From assembly GCA_964622625.1 (NCBI GenBank), contig CAZUUQ010000076.1:1-13650 (forward strand): DNA of 13,650 nt, read 5' to 3'. Of this stretch, positions 7,900 to 13,650 are shown one piece after another. The position numbers were made by a program, and so were the translations under genes. Under the pieces are notes generated by a model. It was given only the letters and a program-made list of their open reading frames with translations. It was not told where the DNA came from and did no database searches. Source of the DNA: CAZCWM01 sp964622625 (GTDB taxonomy: Bacteria; Planctomycetota; Phycisphaerae; Phycisphaerales; Phycisphaeraceae). Position 1 is the first letter of the stretch. The number at the start of each line of letters is the position of its first letter.

Positions 7900-9473
7900 C
7901 GTGTCGCTTCTCCCCCAACCGCGCCGACCGCTGGTGGACCGCCGCGGCGCTGCTGGCGGTGATGGTCATCGCCCTGTTGCTGCGCGGGCCGCTGCTCAGC
8001 CTGGGGCAGCCCGCAGGCCGTCAATCCAATCGCCTGCCGGACACGCGTCAGCAGCCGCCGCGCATCGCGCAACCGACGCAGCCACAAACACCCGCGCAGC
8101 AACCGCAGGTCAACCGCCAGCAGCTCGAACAAACCCGCCGCCGTGAGCGGATCGGATTGATGCAGCTGGCCGAGCAGCTCGGTCGCGATATGCCCACCGG
8201 CCGGGGCGTCAAGATCGACCACGTCGAGGGCTTGCCCGGCAACTATCTGCCGAACCTCGGTGCCGCCCGCTACGACCGCATCGACGCGCGGGCGATGAGC
8301 GGCCCCAGCGAAGCCTTCGGCCACGTGGAGAGCACGGCACGAATCATCTATGGGCGCAGCGGCCTGGCGCCGGGCGTGGATGCCGTGGACTTCTACGCCA
8401 TGTCGGACTGGATCGGTCGCGGGTTTCTGCGGGCCGGCACGCCGCTGCCGCCGCTGCGCACCGACGCGCGGGTGATGACGCACAGTTGGATCGGCCAGAC
8501 CAACCCATTGGCCGAGGAGATTCTCGCGCGCGTCGACTACGTGGTCGACACGCAGGACGTGGTGGTGGTGGTCGGCGTCAACAACGGCCGTGGCAGCGCG
8601 ATTCCGCCGCTGTTGGGCAGCGCCTACAACGTCATCGCCGTGGGCGCGTGGAGCGGCAACAACAGCGCCGGCCCGACGACCTTCGCCGGCGGAGGGCGCA
8701 GTAAGCCGGACCTGACAGCTCCGGGCGGGCAGACGAGTTATTCGACGCCGGTGGTCGCGGCGGGAGCGACGCTGCTGATCGAAGCGGCCGACCGATTCGT
8801 GCAGGCCACGCCCGAAGTGCGCCGGGCCGAGGTGGTCAAGGCCGTACTGCTGACCGGCGCGGTCAAGCCGGAGGGCTGGTCTGCCGATACGGAGCGGCCG
8901 CTGGATCGGCACTTCGGCGCCGGGCGGATGCGCATCGACCGCAGTTACGCCGTACTCGCGGCCGGCCGCGCGGTACCGCGAACGTCCGATGCGGCTGAGA
9001 GCGCGAGCCACCCTCGGGCTGCGGGTTGGGACTTTCGCGCGCTGGATGTCGGTGGTGACGCGGTGTATGAGGTGGAGGTGCCCGACGACGGCTCGACGTT
9101 GAGCATCACGGCCGTGTGGCATCGCCGCGTGGCGGGCAACCTCAGCCGTGACCCGGCCACCGGTCGGCCGCGCTGGAACGATTTCGCCCGCGTGGCCGAC
9201 TTCGATATGACGCTGGCGCATCAGGCTGACGATGGCACGTGGCAGCCGGCCGGCGAGTCGCGCAGCCGGGTGGACAATGTCGAGCATATCCATCTGCCAA
9301 CCGCTGAGCCGGGTTTGTACCGCCTGACCGTGCAGCGTCAGGATCGCCATGCCGATGCGTGGGATGTCGCGATCGCCTTCCTGGCCGCGCCGCCGGCGTC
9401 CGTCTCGACTGATGCCGGCAACGGGTCTGACCAGACCGCGAGCGACGGCGAGCCGGATGCGGCCGTTCCCTGA
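7896..9473 (+). CDS. Membrane-anchored subtilisin-like (S8) protein with Glu in place of the catalytic Asp
   Basis: A 525-aa protein with an N-terminal hydrophobic anchor (about 14-29), a Gln/Pro-rich linker (40-75), an S8-like domain (about 100-360) and a C-terminal beta-rich domain (about 377-495) resembling P-domain or pre-peptidase C-type appendages. S8 landmarks: GRGVKIDHVEG with Glu111 where Asp is expected; His143 in FGHVESTARIIYG followed by GLAPG; oxyanion-type Asn229 in VVVVVGVNNG; NVIAVGAW; KPDLTAPG; and Ser281 in TSYSTPVVAAGA, matching TSMATPHVAG. The Glu-to-His distance of 32 residues equals Asp32-His64 in subtilisin. Activity is therefore possible but unproven. It probably acts outside the cytoplasmic membrane. 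The start overlaps the previous stop as ATGA. A role in processing a product of the two upstream genes is speculation. Confidence 0.72.
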   Translation: MTCRFSPNRADRWWTAAALLAVMVIALLLRGPLLSLGQPAGRQSNRLPDTRQQPPRIAQPTQPQTPAQQPQVNRQQLEQTRRRERIGLMQLAEQLGRDMPTGRGVKIDHVEGLPGNYLPNLGAARYDRIDARAMSGPSEAFGHVESTARIIYGRSGLAPGVDAVDFYAMSDWIGRGFLRAGTPLPPLRTDARVMTHSWIGQTNPLAEEILARVDYVVDTQDVVVVVGVNNGRGSAIPPLLGSAYNVIAVGAWSGNNSAGPTTFAGGGRSKPDLTAPGGQTSYSTPVVAAGATLLIEAADRFVQATPEVRRAEVVKAVLLTGAVKPEGWSADTERPLDRHFGAGRMRIDRSYAVLAAGRAVPRTSDAAESASHPRAAGWDFRALDVGGDAVYEVEVPDDGSTLSITAVWHRRVAGNLSRDPATGRPRWNDFARVADFDMTLAHQADDGTWQPAGESRSRVDNVEHIHLPTAEPGLYRLTVQRQDRHADAWDVAIAFLAAPPASVSTDAGNGSDQTASDGEPDAAVP

Positions 9474-9573
9474 CAGCTTGCCGGATGCCGGCGGATTCCC
9501 GTAGCTGCGGCGGGCTGGAAGGGCCCGGGCATGCCGCGCATTTCCCGGAGATCGGCAACCCCCCGGCGACACG

Positions 9574-9603
9574 TTCTGTGCGTTGTGCCCGTCGCGTTAC
9601 AAT
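9574..9603 (+). promoter_or_regulatory. Possible sigma-70-type promoter before the lipoprotein gene
   Basis: TACAAT at 9598-9603 is a good -10 in otherwise GC-rich sequence. The best -35 at the right distance is the weak TTCTGT (9574-9579, 18-base spacer). Transcription would start near 9610, about 33 bases before the chosen lipoprotein start. The 169-base gap after the S8-like gene makes a new transcription unit here plausible. Confidence 0.35.
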
Positions 9604-9642
9604 ATCCTGCGTCCACATGCCCTGATGAAAAGCGGTGACACC

Positions 9643-10134
9643 ATGCGCACAGTCCCAAGCCACCGAATGCTGCTTCTGTCCGCGTCGCTGCTTTGCGGGC
9701 TGGTGCTGCTGAGCGGCTGCGCGATGTACGTCAACATCCCCCCCGAGCCGCATTCCACGGCCCGGCACGACCCGAACATCCCGACGGTCATCGAGACGAT
9801 GGGTCGCTCCGTCGAGGCCGTCACCCAGCGATTCCCCAGTGACGAGCGATGGCAACTGGAGCTGCCGGCCGGAGCGACGGCCGAGACGTACGCGACTGTC
9901 GCAGCCTGGGCGGCCGACCGCATCACCGCCGACGAGGCCCTGGGCATGGAGGTGGCCTTGAGCGTCCAGGCGGTCCGCATTTTCGGCACCACGGCGGAAG
10001 TCGATCTGCTGCGGCCGATGCGCGGCAGCCCACGGCAACTGGTGACGGTTTACCTCAGGAAGCAACCCTTCGCGCCATGGCGGGTGCAGCGCGTGCGGCC
10101 ATGGATGCTGCCGACCGACGAGCCGCAGGACTGA
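9643..10134 (+). CDS. Small lipoprotein of unknown function
   Basis: 163 aa, with a lipoprotein signal peptide ending LVLLSGC; Cys26 is the lipidation site. Ala at +2 suggests sorting to the outer membrane by the E. coli rule, which may not hold here. The mature part is about 137 residues without recognisable motifs. It appears mixed alpha/beta: a helix around TVIETMGRSVEAVTQRF and strands near AVRIFGTTAEVDLL and RQLVTVYLRK, ending in WRVQRVRPWMLP. The strand pattern (a Val-rich segment then tryptophan before the end) is reminiscent of small NTF2-like or SH3-like domains, but this is not an assignment. The start at 9643 gives the most compact signal peptide; in-frame ATGs at 9583 and 9625 are alternatives, and none has a strong Shine-Dalgarno. 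It lies 25 bases before the isomerase gene, so the two are probably co-transcribed. Confidence 0.75.
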   Translation: MRTVPSHRMLLLSASLLCGLVLLSGCAMYVNIPPEPHSTARHDPNIPTVIETMGRSVEAVTQRFPSDERWQLELPAGATAETYATVAAWAADRITADEALGMEVALSVQAVRIFGTTAEVDLLRPMRGSPRQLVTVYLRKQPFAPWRVQRVRPWMLPTDEPQD

Positions 10135-10159
10135 ACACATCCCAAGGAGTATGCAGACA

Positions 10160-11026
10160 ATGCCCTGGATTCTCAGCGCCTTCGCCGACGAGGGTGGCGA
10201 CCCGATCGACACGCAGGTCGAGAACCTGCGCCTGGCCGGCTACACGCATGTGGACCTGCGCGGCGTCAACGGCCACAACATCTCCGCCCTGCCGGTGGAC
10301 ATCGCCGAGAACGCGGCCCGCGCCCTGGTCGCGGCCGATATCAAAGTGTGCATGTTCGGCTCGCCGATCGGCAAGATCGACATCGGCGACGACTTTGCCG
10401 TGGACAAGGGCCGCCTCGAACACCTGGCGAAGATGCGCGACGTCTTCGGCTGCGACCAGGTGCGGATATTCAGCTACTACAACAAGTCGAAGCAGCCGCC
10501 GGCCGCGTGGCAGGATGAATCGCTGCGGCGTCTCGAGTCACTCAAGGAACAGGCGGTGAAGCTGGGGCTGCGGCTGTTCCATGAAAACGAACGGCACATC
10601 TTCGGCGATCGCTGCCCGCAGGTGCAGACCATCGCCGACAAGCTGCGCGACGGCGACGTGTTCAGCCTGATTTTCGACTTCGACAACTACAACCAGAGCG
10701 GCGACGACGTGTGGGACAACTGGCGGCAACTGGCCCAGCAGACGGACGCGTTCCACCTCAAGGACAGCGACTCCCAGGGACACCACGTGCCGCTGGGCGA
10801 AGGCGCCGGCCGGGTGCGCGAGATTCTCACCGACGCCCTGAAGCGCGGCTGGGAAGGGCCGGTCATTCTCGAGCCGCACCTGACGCATTCCGCGGCCGTG
10901 CTGGCCACCGGCGTGGGCGGCACAGCCAACCAGAAGCTCAAGGATCTGCCCCCGGCCCAGACGTTCCAGATGGGCGCGCGAGCGGCCAGGAAACTGCTTG
11001 CCGAAATCGGGGCGAAAGTGGTGTGA
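10160..11026 (+). CDS. Sugar phosphate isomerase/epimerase (xylose isomerase-like TIM barrel)
   Basis: A 288-aa cytoplasmic protein of the AP-endonuclease-2/xylose-isomerase-like barrel superfamily, whose members isomerise or epimerise sugars, inositols or hydroxypyruvate using a divalent metal. It opens with the typical first strand WILSAFADEGG, then NLRLAGYTHVDLRG. Candidate metal ligands follow the family order: Glu142 in LFHENERHIFGD, Asp173 or Asp175 in LIFDFDNYN, His199 in DAFHLKDSD, and Glu238 in VILEPHL. The length is normal for the family. The ATG at 10160 is chosen because AAGGAG (10144-10149) is 10 bases upstream; the in-frame ATG at 10151 would leave a single-base spacer. Substrate cannot be assigned. 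Planctomycetes often carry many paralogues of this family, so linkage to the neighbouring genes is weak evidence for a pathway. Confidence 0.88.
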   Translation: MPWILSAFADEGGDPIDTQVENLRLAGYTHVDLRGVNGHNISALPVDIAENAARALVAADIKVCMFGSPIGKIDIGDDFAVDKGRLEHLAKMRDVFGCDQVRIFSYYNKSKQPPAAWQDESLRRLESLKEQAVKLGLRLFHENERHIFGDRCPQVQTIADKLRDGDVFSLIFDFDNYNQSGDDVWDNWRQLAQQTDAFHLKDSDSQGHHVPLGEGAGRVREILTDALKRGWEGPVILEPHLTHSAAVLATGVGGTANQKLKDLPPAQTFQMGARAARKLLAEIGAKVV

Positions 11027-11077
11027 GGCAGGGGCGTTGGGATTGCGAGCTGGGAGTCGGGGTGCAGGAGACATGGC

Positions 11078-11854
11078 ATGCGATATACCCTGTTGCTCTT
11101 GCTGATGGCGGTGCTCGCGGCCGGCAGTGCATGGGCGGACGCCGGCGACGTGGACGATGGGACTGCGAGTTCCGATGGTGGGTCGGCCGTCTCGACCGAC
11201 AGCGACGGAGATGCTCGGTCCACCGAGGACGCTTCCGCCGCGCAGGCCGCCGACCACGCAAACGATGCCGCCGATTCCGAGACGAGCCGCGACCGTGAGG
11301 GAGCGGAGTCTTCGCCAGATTCTGACACGGATGACGCTGTCACGACCTTCGGCCAGCGGGCCCCGGCCGACGGCCAGCCGTCGGCCGCGGAGGCGGCGGA
11401 AGACACCGGCGCGGCCGAGGCCGAGCAGGTCATGCGACGGCTGTTGGAGCAGCGCCGGCAGATACCGACGATCGAGCCGGTGGTGACCGGCCCGGCGGCC
11501 GGCGGCGCGGGCGGGCAGCGGCCCGATCCGGCCGTGATCGGCGTCGCGCCCGATCAGCCGGCCCCGCAGCTTCGACGCGAGGGCGAATTTGTCGTCAGCC
11601 GTCGCGGCCGTGTGTTCATTCTGCCCGACAGCCGAGCCCAGTTCCGCTTTGAGGCCGATGCCGAGCAGTCGCCCGAGGCGCCGGTGTTCCTCATGCCCTG
11701 CCAGTTGCTCGAACACATCGAGCGCCTCGTGCAGCAGCGCGGCGACGAGCTGGTGTTCGTCCTCAGCGGGCAGGTCTTCACCTACCACGGGGCCAACTGG
11801 CTGCTGCCGACGATGATGAGGCTGGACATTCGCCGCGACGACCTGGGGCAGTGA
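11078..11854 (+). CDS. Secreted protein with acidic low-complexity segment and an unassigned C-terminal domain
   Basis: 258 aa. A signal peptide (1-20, ending SAWA) precedes a long Asp/Ser/Ala-rich, strongly acidic, probably disordered stretch (21-110). From about residue 115 the sequence looks folded and selected: RRLLEQRRQIPTIEPVV, REGEFVVSRRGRVFILPDS, VFLMPCQLLEHIERLVQQRG, and FVLSGQVFTYHGANWLLP near the end. I recall similar REG-F-V--RRGR and YHG-N-LLP patterns in uncharacterised planctomycete proteins, but cannot name a family. The start is supported by AGGAG 7 bases upstream of ATG 11078. It lies 51 bases after the isomerase and 48 bases before the AroD-AroE gene, all on the same strand. 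It is probably periplasmic, with no functional prediction. Confidence 0.78.
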   Translation: MRYTLLLLLMAVLAAGSAWADAGDVDDGTASSDGGSAVSTDSDGDARSTEDASAAQAADHANDAADSETSRDREGAESSPDSDTDDAVTTFGQRAPADGQPSAAEAAEDTGAAEAEQVMRRLLEQRRQIPTIEPVVTGPAAGGAGGQRPDPAVIGVAPDQPAPQLRREGEFVVSRRGRVFILPDSRAQFRFEADAEQSPEAPVFLMPCQLLEHIERLVQQRGDELVFVLSGQVFTYHGANWLLPTMMRLDIRRDDLGQ

Positions 11855-11902
11855 TTCACGGCAAGGCGCGACAGCGAGGGCGCCGCGTGGCGGGAAACGG
11901 CA

Positions 11903-13483
11903 ATGACGCGGCTGGCGGTCTCCATCATGGTGCATAGCAGGGGCCAGACCCTGGCCGCGGCCGCGCAGGCGGCCGAGCAGGGCGCCGATCTCGTCGAGCT
12001 GCGCATCGACACCTTCGCGCGAAATCCGGATGATGCGGATCAGGTCGCCGTCATCGTCGATCAGTGCGCGTTGCCCTGCATCGTGACCTGTCGGCCGACA
12101 TGGGAAGGCGGCCAGCACCACGGGACCAATGCCGTGCGGCTTGATCTGCTGCAGCGCATCGCGGCGGGCCGCACGCCTCCGGCGTACATCGACTTCGAGC
12201 TGGCTGCGTGTCAGCGCGACCCCAATGTGCCCGCCCGCCTCGCGGCGATGCGCGGCGAGCGGACGCGGCTGATTGTGTCCAGCCACGACTTCGAGCGCCG
12301 CCCGGCCGACCTGCTGCAGCGCATCGAGGCCATGGCGGCCATGGAAATCTGCGACGTCATCAAGGTAGTGTGGCAGGCGCGTTCGCTGCGCGACAACCTT
12401 GAGGCTTTCGAACTGCTGTCGCACCCGCTCAAGCCGACGATCGCCCTGTGCATGGGGCCGTTCGGCGAGCCGAGCCGGATTCTGGCGGGCAAGTTCGGCG
12501 GAATGCTGACGTTCGCGGCCATCGACGCCGCCAACGCCACCGCGCCGGGTCAGCCGACGGTGCAGCATCTCAAGAGCCTGTACCGCTGGGATGCGGTGGG
12601 CAAGACCACGCGCGTCTACGGCGTGATCGGCTACCCGCTGGGACACTCGATGAGTCCGGCCATCCACAATGCCGGCTTTGGGGACATCGGGTATGACGGC
12701 GTATATCTGCCGCTGGCGATTCCGCCGGAGTATGAGCATTTCAAGGCGACGGTCGGCTCGATGCTGGACGCGCCTGCGCTGAACTTCCGGGGAGCGTCGG
12801 TGACGATCCCGCACAAGGAGAACCTGCTGCGTTTCGTGGCCGAGCGCGGGGGAAAAATTGAACCACTCACGCAGCGCATCGGCGCGGCCAACACGCTGAC
12901 CGTGCGCGACGACGGCTCGCTGTATGCGTCGAACACCGACTATGCCGGGGCATTGGGGGCGGTGTGCGAGAGCCTGTCAATTGAGCCGCGGGAGTTGAAG
13001 GGTCAGCGTGTGGCGGTGATCGGCGCGGGCGGCGCGGCGCGGGCGATTGTGGCCGGCTTCGCGCAGCAGGGCGCGGCCGTGAGGGTCTACAACCGCACCT
13101 TCGAACGGGCTGCCGCCCTCGCGGCCGATTTCGCCGACCTGCCCGGCCAGGTGGCCGCCCTTCGCTTCGAGGAGCTGCCCCAGGCCGGCTGCCAGGTGGT
13201 CATCAACTGCACACCCATCGGCATGCACCCGCAGCCTGACGCCTCGCCGCTGGCGAACCTGCGTTCGCTGCCGCACTGGGGGCCGGGCACGATCGTGTTC
13301 GACACGATCTACAACCCCGTAAGCACGAAGCTGCTGCGCGACGCCCGCGCGGCCGGGTGTCTGACGATCGCCGGCACGGAAATGTTCGTCCGTCAGGCGG
13401 CCGCCCAGTTCACGCTCTGGACCGGCGACGAAGCGCCGATCGACGTCTTCCGCCGCGTGTTGCTGGAGCATCTGGGCGCCTGA
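11903..13483 (+). CDS. aroDE: Bifunctional 3-dehydroquinate dehydratase (type I)/shikimate dehydrogenase
   Basis: A 526-aa cytoplasmic fusion catalysing the third and fourth steps of the shikimate pathway: 3-dehydroquinate to 3-dehydroshikimate, then NADPH-dependent reduction to shikimate. Residues 1-225 are a type I dehydratase: ELR (Glu32, Arg34), CRPTWEGG with Arg64, catalytic His128 in SSHDF and Schiff-base Lys154 in DVIKVVW, then GPFGEPSRI and GQPTVQHL. Residues 238-525 are a shikimate dehydrogenase: GHSMSP (247-252), VTIPHK with Lys305, GAAN with Asn330, NTD with Asp346, dinucleotide loop GAGGAA (374-379), NADP-selecting NRT (397-399), NCTPIGM, and Gln498 in FVRQAAAQF. All key residues of both domains are present, so both activities are expected. 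ATG 11903 starts right at the first beta strand; its Shine-Dalgarno is weak. Such fusions are known from plants, chlamydiae and planctomycetes. Confidence 0.95.
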   Translation: MTRLAVSIMVHSRGQTLAAAAQAAEQGADLVELRIDTFARNPDDADQVAVIVDQCALPCIVTCRPTWEGGQHHGTNAVRLDLLQRIAAGRTPPAYIDFELAACQRDPNVPARLAAMRGERTRLIVSSHDFERRPADLLQRIEAMAAMEICDVIKVVWQARSLRDNLEAFELLSHPLKPTIALCMGPFGEPSRILAGKFGGMLTFAAIDAANATAPGQPTVQHLKSLYRWDAVGKTTRVYGVIGYPLGHSMSPAIHNAGFGDIGYDGVYLPLAIPPEYEHFKATVGSMLDAPALNFRGASVTIPHKENLLRFVAERGGKIEPLTQRIGAANTLTVRDDGSLYASNTDYAGALGAVCESLSIEPRELKGQRVAVIGAGGAARAIVAGFAQQGAAVRVYNRTFERAAALAADFADLPGQVAALRFEELPQAGCQVVINCTPIGMHPQPDASPLANLRSLPHWGPGTIVFDTIYNPVSTKLLRDARAAGCLTIAGTEMFVRQAAAQFTLWTGDEAPIDVFRRVLLEHLGA

Positions 13484-13516
13484 CCCACACGAATGGGGCA
13501 CCGGTCATGCCCTCGC

Positions 13517-13650
13517 TCACTTTACGTCTTTGAGCGACGTCACCTCACGGCGCACCGTCCGCGCGTCGACGCGCTGCCACCAGCGTTCAAACATCGCCTG
13601 CTCGGCATAGTCGCTGCGGTAGTGCGTGACCTCCAGCGTGACCGGCAACT
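13517..13650 (-). CDS. C-terminal end of an unidentified protein, 5' part beyond the right edge
   Basis: An open frame enters from the right edge on the minus strand and ends at TGA (complement of 13517-13519). It gives 43 residues, including VTLEVTHYRSDYAEQAMFER and ending TSLKDVK. The other two minus-strand frames hit stops within the segment, and this one has the GC-rich third positions of real genes here. It is too short to identify. It converges on the aroDE stop with a 33-base gap. Confidence 0.6.
   Translation of the reverse strand, partial: LPVTLEVTHYRSDYAEQAMFERWWQRVDARTVRREVTSLKDVK

Noticed and set aside
9480..9492. GCCGG-ATG-CCGGC hairpin just after the S8-like gene as a terminator
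   Set aside because: Only a 5-bp stem with a three-base loop and no T tract; such short dyads are frequent in GC-rich sequence.
7593..9572. A 659-codon open frame on the minus strand
   Set aside because: Antisense to the S8-like and glycosyltransferase genes; it has the same Arg/Gly/His-rich shadow composition and no recognisable domain.
10151..10159. ATG at 10151 as the isomerase start
   Set aside because: It would leave one base between AAGGAG and the start codon; the ATG at 10160 has a workable spacer and begins at the first barrel strand.
10538..12814. A 758-codon open frame on the minus strand
   Set aside because: It runs antisense across the isomerase, the acidic secreted protein and aroDE, all with clear domains. 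Its translation is Arg/His/Gln-rich with no motifs, as expected for the reverse of GC-rich coding DNA.
13495..13513. GGGCA/TGCCC hairpin between the convergent genes as a bidirectional terminator
   Set aside because: A 5-6 bp stem with no T run on either side; position is suggestive but the structure is too weak.

Overview
The window is high-GC bacterial DNA, dense with genes and free of phage or transposon genes. It is most likely from a planctomycete (Planctomycetota, perhaps Phycisphaerae). This is inference: it rests on the fused 3-dehydroquinate dehydratase/shikimate dehydrogenase, several secreted or lipidated proteins of no well-known family, and the codon and base composition. No rRNA, tRNA, CRISPR array or insertion sequence was seen. 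A run of 100 N at 5710-5809 marks a scaffold join.

Region 1 (1-3218, minus strand). A UDP-N-acetylglucosamine 6-dehydrogenase of the WbpA type runs off the left edge. Upstream of it lies an ammonium-sensing operon, amt then glnB (PII). The operon has a candidate sigma-54 promoter (3337-3352), a dyad-rich candidate enhancer further upstream (3411-3470), and a strong intrinsic terminator (1292-1341) separating it from the dehydrogenase gene. The PII protein lacks the usual uridylylated Tyr51; Met occupies that position.

Region 2 (3219-3633) is a 415-base divergent intergenic region that holds the amt control elements.

Region 3 (3634-9473, plus strand) is a tightly packed three-gene operon joined by stop/start overlaps: a large secreted alpha-solenoid (HEAT/ARM-like) protein split by the N gap, a polytopic GT87-type glycosyltransferase, and a membrane-anchored subtilisin-like (S8) protein whose catalytic Asp appears to be Glu. 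The 55 bases on either side of the N gap are identical. The gap is therefore probably an unmerged contig overlap, and removing the duplicate plus the Ns restores one 929-residue reading frame.

Region 4 (9474-13483, plus strand) looks like a second transcription unit with a possible promoter near 9574-9603. It encodes a small lipoprotein, a TIM-barrel sugar phosphate isomerase/epimerase, a secreted protein with an acidic low-complexity segment and a conserved-looking C-terminal domain, and the bifunctional AroD-AroE shikimate-pathway enzyme.

Region 5 (13517-13650, minus strand) is the C-terminal end of a convergent gene that could not be identified.
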